Positions 1 through 12,430 of a stretch of DNA of 64,000 bases are shown here, piece by piece. The number at the start of each line of letters is the position of its first letter. The stretch's first letter is position 1. The DNA lies in assembly GCF_001577835.2 (NCBI RefSeq), contig NC_029516.1:50032186-50096185 (forward strand). The letters are read 5' to 3'. The stretch comes from Coturnix japonica. Lineage: Eukaryota > Chordata > Aves > Galliformes > Phasianidae. The notes below the pieces were generated by a model. It was not told where the DNA came from, made no database searches, and worked only from the letters and a program-made list of their open reading frames with translations. The position numbers and the translations under genes were made by a program.

Positions 1-653
1 CAAAATATGTATGTAGTGATGGGATGAGAGGAAATGGCTTTAAACTGGAAAAGGGCAGATTTAGACCAGATATTGGGAAGAAATTCTTTACTGTGATGGT
101 GGTGAGACACGTGCACAGACTGCCCAGCAAGGTTTTCATTTACATCTTTGTTGCTCTTTGGATTCTACCTATTTACTTACTATGCCAACATTCATTTTGC
201 AATCAGTAAATCATGATTTCTTCTGGAACACCCAACAAAGACAGAGTAAATGATGTTTGTACAGTTTGAATTAGGAATGAAACAGGGGAAAAGTGTTTGA
301 AGTCCAATTCCTGAGTTGAGTTCCACAGAACAGACACTGAGTCACTCTATTATTATAGCCCTGCCAGTGTCATGCTATGTCCTTTAGAGTATAGAAAGAC
401 CAGAACGTGGTGAGGAGAGAGCTTGATAGAATGTCCATGGTATAATAATGTGGAAGAAGTGATTTGGTAACTGGGAGCACTGTGCCTTTCAACCCTGTGT
501 CATATGGAAATAGAGATAGGTAATAATCATCTAGAAACTCACCTCTGGGAGTGCCCATGTAGTAACACAGAGCTACACTTACTCTTACATTCATTGAAAT
601 TCACAGGGAATAAATGCATTTCTTTTTTTTTTTTTTTTTTTTTAACTTCCTAG
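1..653 (+). other. GLT8D2 intron (no gene of its own)
   Basis: This stretch precedes the first GLT8D2 exon visible in the window. It ends in a polypyrimidine run (about 622-643) and an AG acceptor at 652-653. The short open frames at 24-209 and 370-594 match nothing I recognise and I treat them as chance. Confidence 0.75.
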
Positions 654-2736
654 AACACATACATGGGATTCCTGGACTACAGAAAGCAAGCAATAAGAGA
701 CCTCGGCATCAGCCCCAGCACCTGCTCCTTTAATCCTGGTGTAATTGTTGCTAACATGACTGAATGGAAAAACCAGCGGCTCACAAAGCAGTTGGAAAAA
801 TGGATGCAAAGAAATGTAGAGTATGTAAAGAAATCCAGCTTTGCACTTAAATGCAAACCGAACTTTAAAGTGTCACCTTCTGTTTGTAAGCTCTCTAAAG
901 ACTGTAATTCTATAAACAGTCTTTCTTCGCTTCACAAAATCCCAAAGTAAATTTCTACGTGCTTAGACATGATCGATAGCGGAGCAGGAAATGCCACTTG
1001 GAATTTCGGCCTTGCTTTCAATCACACTCAATCTTGAGGGGCACTGAGAACATGTGGTTCTTGTTTTGGGTTCAATTTTGCCGTGGTTCAGCACACTTAC
1101 AATTTTCCCTTCTTGAGGCTGGTTTAGAGAGGAATGAATATTTCCTTGTTTGTGTGGGATCTACCTGAACTGACATTGGGTATCACATTTCTTGAATACC
1201 AACAGAAAACACTTCTTTCTCTGTAGATGGAATAAAATGAACCTGACGTGAAAGATAATCATTTGGCTTTGACTATGATGAAGTCATGAATATAATGTGT
1301 TCTTTTTTTGTTGTTGTTCATCTGTTTGCAAATTTGACGCTTTCTTTCCCTGCAAAGGCTTAAATTTAGGAAAGCTGAATTGAAACAGTTATTTGTGCTT
1401 TTGGACTCCATTCATTATTAATTTCAGAACTGAACAAAGGAGGAAAGACAGAAACAGTGAGTGTGTGAATGAATGAAAAGCTCCATGGCTTTCTCTTACT
1501 CTGTTCACTTCAGGCCTCAAAGCTGGGCAGGTGGGAAGCAGAAGGATGACAGATGCACGGCAGCACATACATCCTCTTAAGAAACCAGGCTAAAATAGCC
1601 TTGATTCCTTTATGTTGACAACCTTTTTTTTCCTACTGTAAACTTTTTCAGCCTCACAGACTGCAGAGTAGTCGGCTTTGTGTTGGGTCTGACTCCCAGC
1701 ACATTGCTTTGTAGCAATAACCTACTCAGCAGGAACTGGAGCTCCAAACACAAGCAATTAACAGCGTTATAAAGGAATGTGCTGACAATCAGGCTGTTCA
1801 GAATACTTACATTTTAGTTGTCTGCTTTTTGTACTGAAGATTCTTTGATTGAAGTTCAAACATTTTCTTTGTTCTTTCGCAGGGAAAACTTGTATAGCAG
1901 CACCCTTGGGGGAGGTGTGGCGACCTCTCCAATGCTGATTGTATTTCATGGAAAGCATTCCACTATTAATCCCATGTGGCACATACGGCATCTCGGTAAG
2001 TTGAACCACCATTTGCAGCTGGAACCCAATAAAGCGAGAGGTCACGATTCCAGTATAGGACCTTATGTTAGTTACGGGACTGCAGAATAATTGCTCTAAA
2101 TTTTCCTAGGCCATGGAAAGAAATGTATGAAAGATCTGAATATAGTCACAGACTGAAAAAAATAACATCAGACACTTCTGGCAGGCACAGCAGAAGTACA
2201 TGGGATGCCTGGCAGCCTCTGCACAGCCCATGTTCTGGAGGATGCTGTTGACATTCACCTGGCAATGGTGACTTATCCCGAGCAGATGATAGCTCAGCTA
2301 GCACAGTAAAGTGAACGGTATGATGAAGCTGTATGTTAATCCCAGCTACCAGGATGCTGCTGTTGAGAGGAAGCTGAGATTTTTCAGATGCAGAGTTAAA
2401 GAGGCCTGAAATTGAAAAATGCTGCTCTATTACAGAGTTAGTTGCCTACTGACAGGTGAAACCACGCTTATCAGGCTTCTGAAAAACCAAACCAATAGTA
2501 TTTACCTCATCACATAGCATCTTCAGTACTAAAAGCTGAATTTCATTCCATGTACTCATGCAGGTTGGAGTCCCGATGTCCGGTATTCAGAGTATTTTCT
2601 TCAAGAAGCTAAATTACTTCACTGGAATGGGAGATATAAACCCTGGGACTACCCCAGCGTTCACACTGACCTCTGGGAAAACTGGTTTATTCCTGACCCT
2701 TCAGGGAAGTTCAAATTAACGCGTCCTGACAGCTGA
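654..2736 (+). CDS. GLT8D2: Glycosyltransferase 8 domain-containing protein 2, 3' part (last three coding exons)
   Basis: Partial gene; the N-terminal exons lie before the window. The coding exons are 654-820, 1883-1995 and 2564-2736 (stop TGA). Each is bounded by an AG acceptor, and the first two end in GTATGT and GTAAGT donors. Joined phases are consistent (ga|g = E, g|gt = G). The product begins NTYMGFLDYRKQAIRDLG, continues with CSFNPGVIVANMTEW, then GGGVATSPMLIVFHGK and WHIRHLGWSPDVRYS, and ends FKLTRPDS. This closely follows the C-terminal half of vertebrate GLT8D2, a type II membrane protein of the GT8 family. The FNPGV/I-V-N stretch and the HxxG-like HLGW segment are typical of GT8 folds. 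The substrate is not established. The gene is convergent with TDG. The frame inside the first intron after residue E (to 950) is intron read-through, not coding. Confidence 0.93.
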
Positions 2737-5215
2737 TACTGAAAACACTTCAACGCATTCAAATGCTTTGGTTTGCAGTATGTTAATAGTTGGCAATGAG
2801 AGACATCAAACGGTGTAACTAACTGATCTTAGAAAATTGTTTCTTACATTTCGCCATCAAATGACCATCAGTTTCATGGGCTCATGGGTGGTGTTTTAGT
2901 TACAGAGTTCACCTTTTCTTCTTTTTTTTACTTTCAAATAAGGCGAGGAAACAAGTTTACTTTGCAATGAGATATTTTTATTAAATATTTACTGAGGTGA
3001 AGTCAGATAATGTGTTTCAATGTCAGGTCCGGTATCTGCCAGGAGAAAAACCATCTACAAAGGAAATAACTTGTGATGTTAGATGCAAGGTGTCTTTAGT
3101 CTGTCAGGTGACATGGAGCAGCTCAAAATTACAACTCAGGCAGCATTTTAGTAAGTGGAGTTCAGCTGCATGATGATCATTTTGCAGAGTTTCTCTATTT
3201 GTGCAGTCAGCATATGACATATCTTGCAGCGTATTTAGGCCACCGCTAGCAGGATGCAAAATGACACTCAAAGACACTGTGATACGATTCCTGATTTTAT
3301 TGTGAAACAGAGATTTAAGACAGATTAAGAACCTCTGGGTTACTGTAATGAAAAGAGCACCAGTCCCGAGGGAGTACACAGACTGCAGTAGTGAGAGAAA
3401 CGGTCATTATACACATAACTCTATTTTATACCTAGTAGGTGCCTCTGTTCCAGAAGAGACCTTTCCCTTCAACCCCAACAGGAGAGCAGTACAGCAGTTC
3501 TGTACTACTGTGCTACCTCATCAGCAGTGCTAATTACATGCTTCTAATTTTGCTGAAAAATAAAACTGAATTGTAACAAATCCCTGACACGAGGTACTTT
3601 GAGCACCTGTGAGAAAACGCCCATGTAAACAGCAATATGAGATACAGTACGCTTTAAATAACAGACAAGACAAATCCTATGCCGTTCTGACAACACACGG
3701 AGCAGCTTTATGCTGAAGCTGATAAACACAATCTTAATGCACACTTCCTTGATTTCAGACGCTCAGAATTAAGCCACGTAATTTGGGACAAGGATTGTAA
3801 ACATCATGCCTGCCTCACAACAGGATGGCAGTGCGTGAGCTCAGTGTGAGCTGTTACAGCAGGATTAGCATCTACGCCAACTGACTGCACTCAGTGCAGG
3901 GCAACTGTCAGCGGCTGTGAGGAAAGGATAAAGCACCAGAACAGGAACCTCTGACCAGCACTGAGTGGGGAGACACTGCTTGTATCTATTTTTCAAGTAT
4001 GTGAAGCACCTTCTCTCATAAGATCATCAAAATGTGAACGTTTTGATCAGCTTATTGCTTTTACTTCACCTCTTCCTCATGTGGTAGAAGAAGGGAAGTA
4101 GGTGATGGTTAGGCACAAGCACAGAATCTCCTTTCTTTCTCAGTTCCCGGTATTGGCCAAAGTTGTGTATTGTTTGAGCAAGTTCCTCAGAAGAAAGCTG
4201 TAGTTCCAACAGCTGTCAACTTAATTCATGGAACAGCTGCCCTTGACTTCAACTTAATACATTTTTTTACGCATAAGATGTGTAAGAAAAACACCCTCTA
4301 AGGTCTCGAAGAGAAGTTAACATAAAAAACTGCTAAAGCACAATCTTCTTTCACCCTGTGTTAACTGTACCTGACACAAATGACGTAACTGCAGGTGGGT
4401 TTTTACAGGGAACACACTCTTTCAGTTCCCTGCCATATAAACTGTTCACTTGCTAAGGTTCAGAAGAGACTAATCACAAAGAAGTGACTGACAAATGCCA
4501 CAGATTTGAGAACCACTTTTCTTTTTTACAGAATTCCAGTTCCTCACACTAGAATTTAAGAGAGAAAGAGACGGAATGATAAGAACAACTTATTCTAAGA
4601 CTAGAATATTTTAGGCCCTGTCCTGTGTGACACGAATTTTCCTGACCAGTGCTGAGTTGTCTCTGCTCCCTTAAACCTGACCATAAACAGACTGAGCTCA
4701 CTATTCCTAACTTGAAGTGCAAAGGGAGTCTTAAAAAAGCAACATTTGTTTAAATGTGCATAATTAAAAACACCACTTTGTATAAGATAAGGGTACACTT
4801 CCATTTTCCCCCTCTAGATATAAAAGGACTATAAGATATCCAAACATTGATGCATCAATAAAAAGTATACTGCTGCTCTTACTCCTACTTACAATGTATG
4901 GAATAAAATTAACGCCCTAAAGAAATCTTCACAAACGAGAAAGCAGTTTGTCAAAAACTGCAAGAAATGGCATACATTAAATACAAAACTCATATACAAA
5001 AAAAAAAGGCTAACTTGTTTTTTTAAAGTTTGGACAGTTCCTTAAAATTACCTACTTCATCGATTTGAGCCTACCACACACTTATTTAGGACTATAATAA
5101 AATATCTAAGGGAGATAAAATACTATTAAAATGCTTCAGTTGGAGAACCGAGGTACCAATCTTGATCACTGCATTAAAACTGCAGCATGTATGCATAGCT
5201 GAGAAGAAAGAGCTC
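2737..5215. other. Convergent 3' UTR region of GLT8D2 (+) and TDG (-)
   Basis: No coding exon is visible. Candidate poly(A) signals are ATTAAA on + at 2980-2985 for GLT8D2, and AATAAA on - at 2977-2982 and 3296-3301 for TDG. A further + AATAAA lies at 3559-3564. If the distal TDG signals are used, its 3' UTR is about 1.9-2.2 kb and abuts or overlaps the GLT8D2 3' end. Small frames here (3104-3379, 3348-3533, 3544-3744, 4601-4804) have no recognisable product. Confidence 0.6.
2977..2985. terminator. Overlapping poly(A) signals on both strands
   Basis: The nine bases TTTATTAAA read as ATTAAA on + (2980-2985) and AATAAA on - (2982-2977). A GU-rich stretch follows on + (about 3008-3025). This would allow both convergent genes to end within tens of bases of each other. 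Function is inferred from the motifs only. Confidence 0.4.
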
Positions 5216-8200
5216 TCACACATTACTTCCCTCTTGTTCTTGCGTCATACCAGCACCGAACTCTGGAATCTGGTCTGCAAAGGACTGCGTCATCCACTGT
5301 CCATTAGGAACTTCACCAAAAGATGAGCCCTCGCAGTACTGTGGATTGCTTGGTGCTGAGAAACAAACAGAAATGAAGTATGGTTGGAAACACAGTTGAG
5401 ATCAACAACTAAGACAAAGCCACACGAAACCATCTAAAAAAACATGTTTGCCATTTGTATCTTCCCTTGTACTTTTCAACTACCTACTCAGACTGCAGCT
5501 CAAACCTATTCTTATTGAATGTCTGCTTTTAGAGACCCAGATTATTCCACCCATTAGTTTTTCCACAGCACTTCTTTGAACAATGACCTCAAGGGTGGCA
5601 AAAACGTAAGCTAAGAGTCTGAACATTTAAATGAATACTTCACTTTGCAGCATTTTCTGAGTAAAACTCTTCTTCTCAAAGGGACAAAATAGGGTTAGTA
5701 TAACACAAATTAAATTTCGCGTTCTCACTGAGATTAGGACTAAAAAGACACTAAAGAAGGTGGCAGTTTACTTCTGACATTATTTTTTCCTTTTTTAATT
5801 TTTTAAATTTTTAATTAGTTGGTGGCATTTTGGGAAATAGAATTCCTGGTATCACAGTTACATGTTGCCCAAGGAAGCTGTGGATGCCCCATCCCTGGAG
5901 GCATTCAAGGCCAGGATGGATGTGGCTCTGGGCAGCCTGGTCTAGTGGTTGGTGACTCTGCACGTAGCAGGGGGTTGAAACTAAATGGTTGTGGTCCTTT
6001 TCGATCCAGGCCTTTCTGTGATTCTGTAGTTATAGCAAGATTACTAGACTCATTCTTCTAGCCTTCAAACTGTATGGCCACTACACCAGCTATTCCAACA
6101 CAGACGGATTACTTGGAGTGTTCAAATACTCCTCTTTCATTTGCCCCACCAAGAATAGAACAATTTCAATTATCTGTCACGTCATTCTATGACTTCATTG
6201 CTTAAAGGGTAGAAAATTAAGCGTATGGAATGGTTATAAGAAATTATACAGCATGGTTTAGAGAATGAATGTCCCAAGCACCACCCTTTACCAGTTCCAT
6301 TTGAAGAGAAATTGCACTGTTCGCTTTCATATGGCGCACGATCACAGTAAGCTCCTCCATATGCTGCTTCATAACCTGGATCATATTTTTCTTCCTTGAC
6401 AGCCATCTTTTTAGCATCCTCTGCAGAGAGAGCAGACCTCAAGTATTAAGAACAGGAAGTGTTCAAAGAACATTTTCACTAGAGAATATGTGAAAAATGC
6501 AACCATACATTTTAAAAGAGAATTCCAATAACTATACCTTGTGCAAGCTGTAAGTCAAAGGTGTACTGCACCTCCTGCACCTCTGTGTTTGGTGCAATGC
6601 CTTTCAGCTGATCCCTTAAGTCTTTTAGCTTTATGTAATAATGAACTTTATCTTGTGCACGAGGAAACTGAGCACATCTTGCACTGGATGATGGCATAAC
6701 GTAGCACAGCTTAAGAAAAAGAAAAATAGCATTAGTGATCCCTAATAGTGCATCATGAGTAACTGACAGTTAAGCTTGTGTTATTGTTCTAATTTTTTGC
6801 ACAAACATCTGCTGATACCAAAGAAGTTTCTAGGAGAGGACAAAAGGAGCTCATTTTTCCTCTCCAGCTCGTGGTCTTGCCCTAAAGAGAGGGGCTGAGT
6901 ATCAGCTGATGAAGCCAAGACAATTCTCACCACTCGTTTACATGCTGTAGGAGAAATGATACAAATACGTGTTCAAGTAATTACAAGCATAAGCCAGAGA
7001 GGGAAGCACACTGCAGAACTCTGTGAACAAGTGGGGCTCATAGCCAGGAAGGCTGCAGAGCATGTGATAGCATGCAAAAACCCAAATCCAGCAAGAAAAG
7101 CATCATGAGTCAATAATTAGCCTTGATTCTTGGCCAAGCATGCCTATGTCACACATCTTAACTGAAGCCAACTTAGGTGTTTCCATTTCTGCTGACAGCC
7201 CTAACTAAAGGCTTGAAGTTAGTTCAGAAAAAAGGAATCCCAACCAATACATTTATTACAGATCAGTATTTAAGAACAAGTACTTGTAAAGAGGGTTATT
7301 CATTTATCATTTCCTACATTTCCTGCAGAAGTACTTAAAAGCAACCCAAGAAAGAAGCATTTTATCACCAACAGTTCTTCAGGTTCTGATGGCAACACTC
7401 CACCATTAGAGAGGGACAGTTTAAACCACTTAAACTTGAAGCACTAACAATTTGGGATGGATAAAAAGACACCCTAAAAACAGTTGCCTTTGCTATTAAG
7501 AACAGGTTAAACAAACCTATCTGTGATGATACATAGCTGGTCTCTTGGATACCTTCCAGCGCCAGATGCCCACGATAAACATGTACCTTCCAGTTGTAGA
7601 TGCCTATCATTAATGCACTCTTCATCAGAAAACTGTTGCACCTTAAGCATCCAATTTAATTTCAAGCTGCAAATCAGCTTAAGATGACTGAGGCTGACTG
7701 AAGTGTTTGAGCATGCTCAGAACAGAAATGCTGCAGTATGAAAGCTCAATCACGGACTTCCTATTCTTTTTTCCTCAGCTGTGGCTCCTAGCATTAAAAT
7801 TCAGTAGTATTAGCATGCAGGTAATCGGATGCAGATAATCAGATGGAAGTAGATGACAGTTACAAAGGCACATGTGTTTTATTAAAATTTTAAATACTCT
7901 TCAGAAAATGAACTAACCTACTAATCACAACACAGCATTTCCAAAATATCTGCCAATCTGATTAAACTGTGTAAAAGACGTGCCTGAAAATGACCCAATC
8001 CTACTTTCTCTAATTAAGTAAAAGCCCTTCACATTCCTTACAATTCGACATTACTGTAAGTGGGTGTAAGCACCAAGATTTCATTAGCTGTGAAATAACC
8101 AAAGAAGAGTGATTTCAGTACTTACAGTTTCTGTCTCTGGTACCTTGTGTGGCTGCAATCCAAATTCCAAGTTCTTAACTCTTATTCCAAAAACTTCCCT

Positions 8201-11200
8201 ACTAAAAATTTCATAGATACCTGGAAGAGGAAGGCCAGGATGAGTGGATAAAAAAAGGCTACCAATAGAACAAACTCATTCAAAATGAAGATTCTCACAT
8301 TTTCCATTGAAAGCTGCTATACGAGGTTTATACTTCTGTAATTTCTGCATCAGGATTCGCCCTCCTTCTCGAAACTCTTTACTGAAAGACAAAGTTAATT
8401 AAAACAAAAACTTGAAATTATAATCAAAACACCATTAATTCCTTAACAAGCACTATATTCTCTTGTGTTATCCTGCCTGGAGAGGTCTTTGCTTCCAGGT
8501 GTTGTCCTTTCTACCATATTTGTAAATCCAATCCCATATTTATGCGGTAAGGTGTGGTCATCCATATGGTTCAGCTGTTCATTACTCAGACCAGACATGA
8601 AGAGACACTTCCCTGCAAAAGAAGGTAGGTATTCACTTTTAAAAACACACAACAGCAAGAAAAAACACCACCACCAATAAACCATTGGCTACCGAGGCAC
8701 AGTAACAGATTCCTGAAGGAAAAGCCTATGTTAGTAGAGAATCAGCTAATTTGGGGGAAACAAAGAGGTAAATACAGTAGGTCAGCTTTCTCTTACATCT
8801 TCGCCACTGCTTTTTATTGCACTTGGCCTCTCTGACAGTATCCACTGACACCTGAAAATAATATTTAACATATAAAAGCATAGTTTAGATGGTGTGCAGT
8901 GTCAGTCTCCAAGTTAACCACACATAGTTCCTAATGCTCTGACAATCTTACAAATGCTTGGATTTGTCACGGCACGTACATCTATTCTGTTTCTTGGCAA
9001 ACCAGACTATTAGATTAGCTCACTTGCAGAACACTGGGAGATAATATAGGATTTACTGGTCTGCTGGGTACCAGAAACTTCTTTGACTGGACTATCACAG
9101 GGCTGCAAATCAGCCTATGTGGAGTTCCTTGTTACCACAGCTGGAATTAATCCTGCTGTGCAATACAGTGTCTTTCAACTGAGCTCACGAGTGACCTCTC
9201 TCTATGGGAACGTGCTGCAGAAAACGTTATTTAAACAGAAAAACAGGCTAAAAAACTGTCTGGAGAATCAGGTATGCGACATATGCCTGCTGGGAAATGG
9301 TAGCAGCTGCTGCTTTTTCTTCAGTTAGGAAACTCATTTAGTAGAAATGAATACACGTACAAGGAAGAGGAATTGCTGAAATACCTCCTGAGCAAAACAT
9401 GAACAGTTCTGTAGTGAACTGATGCCTACTGACTTCCCCTTGATAACTCAAGAGCTAATTGTTTGATTTTTACTCCTAATGTTGCACATTAAGACGTTAT
9501 TTAGTAATACAATCCAATAAGTTGCATTTACTTGACAATTCTGAATCTTTCATTTTACTCTTTATTACATACACTATTTGTTAGAAAAAGTTACGGTGTT
9601 TCAATTAAAAACACATCTCCTAAAAAACCACCCCAACAGCTTAATTTAAGCACCACAAGTTCTAACATTTCTGCAAATGCCATAAATAAAGAGAAAACAT
9701 ACAAAAATGGTTTCCAGGTCCAGGGTAATGATGTCCTTTGTAAGCTGCCATCAAGCCAGGGTTTATGCCAATCTGCAAAGCAAGACACAGCCCGTTTTAA
9801 TGACTGGAACATGGCTTACTGTTCAGAAATGTAAGTTATAGGAAGGAAGCCTATTCTACTCTCTGATGTTACTGTCGATAAACAAAAGCACATCACTGAT
9901 ATCCTCCAGCATTGCTCAAAAACCTGATAGTTTTACAATGGGGTTTCACTGATGTGCAATGTCAAAAGAGCAGCCTTCTAGTGTGCTTCACAGCCACTGC
10001 TGCAGCACTTGTGGTGAGCTGTCAAGCAATGTTAGTTCATGACTATGCATTAAATGTAAGCCTCAGACTTCTCAATAAGTAGTTATGTTGCTATGACTCT
10101 TAACAGAAAACACAAAGCAGCTGTACACACTGGATGCAGTTTAGAAACATCATGGCAAGATCTTGCAAGGTGTAAGTAATATAGATGCATAATGAAGGAG
10201 TGTAAATCACAACCACTGTGGCTGGACTGTAAAACACAGCACACACACCATTTCTACTTCATTGTGTAACTGTGAGTTACTCACTATTACGATGTCCAGA
10301 TCGAAGGTCAAAATATCAGGTAAAGTCTTTGTCAGAAGCTCAGCTTCAGACACACCATTAAAACGGTTCACTTTTCTTTTCACTTTAAAAGTATCTGTGA
10401 TCTTTTCCTGTTTCCCTTTTGACTTGGTCACTTTTTCCTTCTTAGCAGCAGGCTTTTTAGGTTGCTTTGGCTCAGTTGCTTTGGCTTTTCTCTTCCTTCC
10501 ACCTTTTTTAACATCTGAAACATAGCAAATACGTTCGTTGTACACTTCTAAGGCTACAGCATGGACATTTAAACAGCAAGAACTATGCATGTGACAGGCA
10601 ACTACGCTGACTTAGGATGCAAACCAACAACAGCCTCATGACTGGGCCATGTTGTCTGAATGCTGTACACAACAACCTTTTGGAGGCAGTTTCACTTGTT
10701 TTGGAGAATATGCCAGAACATGCAAGTTTAGGTTCTGAGAAATGCTGAAGCGAATTCTAGTCTACCATTCACTCCTCAGCCTCTGAATAGGAGAAAGCAT
10801 TGTTGCAAATCACATAACGTATTGAGGGCTGTGTACCCAAAGCAACAGGTCTCAGGGTAAGGTCTGAACTTGTCACGACCACATAGGAACTGAACACTGC
10901 ATCAGCTGTACAGAGTTCCTTGTTTACAGAGCAGCCCAATGCACTGTGCAGCAAGGTAACATAGGAGAGCTTGAGGGTCCAAGGTTTACTTCTCACCTTT
11001 TTCATTCTTTGGTAACAAATGTTATTAAGCAAATACAATTAATTGATACTTTCTCAAAGACTATCAAGAAAATTAAACCCAGCAGCTCCAAAGCAGGTGG
11101 TTTATCGAGACAAATACATATCCAAATGTTTATTCCAAATGGTTACTAAGATTGTTAGCTCTCTTAGCCTAATCAAACTACCTTTAGGGGGTTCCTGAGC

Positions 11201-12086
11201 AAGGTTTGGCTCTGGAATTCTCTCTAGAGTCGGCTGCTCAGTCATGGCTTCCATGGTAGGCAGTGCAGTCATCATCTGGTGGAACGGAAACGTATAAAAA
11301 GCTTGAGCTTGCTGGAGATAAGCGTAGTATCTTAAAGAGAGAGAGAAAAAAAAGAGGCATAAATTAACTATTTAGGAATGTAGTGATGTTCCAAAGAGGC
11401 TGTAAACACCTTTATCAAGACCAACAAGCACCCAATCACATTCTCCAGCTACTCTATCAATGAGGCAGTAAATTGTTCCTAATATCCAACCTAAGATTCT
11501 CACCCTGCCAGACTTTTTGGCTCAGCTGCTGGATCGGTTCCATTTAATATAAAACATTCATGCAGCTCCTGAGCCAAACAAAACTGATGTTCAGATTTAC
11601 ATTAGGGAGCACAGCCGAGACCTGAGGAATATGGTTGACAACGTAATAAGCAAGGAACAGAACCAGTTAGAGCAACACGAGGGGATCTAATTGAACAATG
11701 GTCTCTAACAAGATGCCTTCCTTTAAGATGCGTTCTTATTGTATGCACAAAACCCGCCATTAAATCACACACAATTCCCACCTTCTACACACACAAGGCT
11801 TCCCCACACACACACTTCAATGCCCCGATCTCCCAGCAGCCCCTCAGCCCCCTGCGGCCTCCTCACATCCCCGCGGCCTGTAGCGGCGCTGCCCCGCCCG
11901 GGAGCGCGCACACGTCAGCGTGTCCCATGCGCGCCCCCCGCTCTGCGTTCCCTCAGGACAAGCCGGGAACCACAACAGGCCGGTCCCGTTCCTTGTCCCG
12001 GTCCCTATCCCGGTCCCGGCCCCCCAGCCGGCGAAGGTCCATCACGGCGCTGCCCCGCGCTACCTGCCCAGTTCCTCGGCCTCCAT
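5216..12086 (-). CDS. TDG: G/T mismatch-specific thymine DNA glycosylase, complete (10 coding exons)
   Basis: Removes T or U from G:T and G:U pairs, and 5-formyl- and 5-carboxylcytosine, in nuclear base excision repair and active demethylation. Exons in transcript order: 12086-12064, 11330-11182, 10514-10285, 9772-9703, 8612-8477, 8381-8299, 8220-8126, 6709-6538, 6420-6292, 5355-5216 (stop TGA). Phases join throughout, giving 408 residues against 410 in human. A basic Lys-rich tail precedes [14 protein letters not shown]. The catalytic motif IGINPGL has its Asn at residue 138 (human N140). [11 protein letters not shown] lies near residues 267-277. The SUMO site VKEEKYD has Lys 328 (human K330). 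The protein ends QEQEGSNV. The start is the ATG in context ggccATGg, giving MEAEELGR; an in-frame ATG 30 bases upstream (12116) would add MAAGGAPRSA. The intron after exon 5 starts with GC, not GT. It is divergent from UQCC6 across 240 bases. Confidence 0.96.
5865..6030 (+). repeat. CR1 LINE 3' end (in the TDG last intron)
   Basis: The text runs through GGATGCCCCATCCCTGGAGG, a lightly altered AAGGCCAGGATGGATG, GGGCAGCCTG and finally TGTGATTCTGTAG, the order found in the CR1 3' region. It is 5'-truncated as usual and sits antisense to TDG. The frame at 5819-6061 is a product of this repeat. Confidence 0.85.
6710..8125 (-). other. TDG intron, no other feature seen
   Basis: Intron between the LPHK...ETET exon and the LCYVMPSSS exon. 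The frame at 7365-7625 (-) is not recognisable. No repeat could be identified by eye. Confidence 0.6.
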
Positions 12087-12430
12087 GGCCGAGCGCGGCG
12101 CCCCTCCGGCCGCCATGGGGCTATTGTCACAGCTCCCACACCCCCACTTCCCAGCCCCACCGACCTGCCGGGCAGCCGCGAAGCACGTGATCAGCGCCGG
12201 CCAATGGCAGCGCGCGATTGGGCGGGCGGGGGAGGAGTCGGCGGAACAGCAGCCGGAAGTTGCGCGTAGGAGACCTAGGAGGGTGACGCAATTCCGGCGC
12301 GCCATCGATGGAGGTGGTTGGCCGCCATGCCCGCCGGGGTGCCCTGGTCCACCTACTTGAAGACGCTGGCTGCCAGCATGATGGCCATGTTCGCGGGAGC
12401 CGAGGTGGTGCACCGCTACTACCGGCCTGA
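11820..12430. promoter_or_regulatory. CpG island and divergent TDG / UQCC6 promoter
   Basis: GC- and CpG-rich stretch holding TDG exon 1 (-) and UQCC6 exon 1 (+), whose start codons are 240 bases apart. No TATA box was seen. Visible motifs between the starts: E-box CACGTG 12184-12189; CCAAT 12201-12205 and inverted CCAAT (ATTGG) 12217-12221; GC boxes from 12220; ETS/GABP-type CCGGAAGT 12253-12260; and TGACGCAAT 12284-12292, which resembles a C/EBP-ATF composite element. A CCCGGTCCC-like minisatellite lies at about 11980-12020 in TDG intron 1. Confidence 0.8.
12308..12430 (+). CDS. Overlapping upstream ORF of UQCC6 (putative)
   Basis: ATG at 12308 lies 19 bases before the UQCC6 start and in another frame. 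It runs 40 codons (begins MEVVGRHARRG, rich in His, Gly and Arg) and stops with TGA at 12428-12430, four bases before the splice donor. If the transcript starts upstream of 12308, this ORF overlaps the main start and could lower its translation. No evidence of a functional peptide. Confidence 0.3.
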   Translation: MEVVGRHARRGALVHLLEDAGCQHDGHVRGSRGGAPLLPA

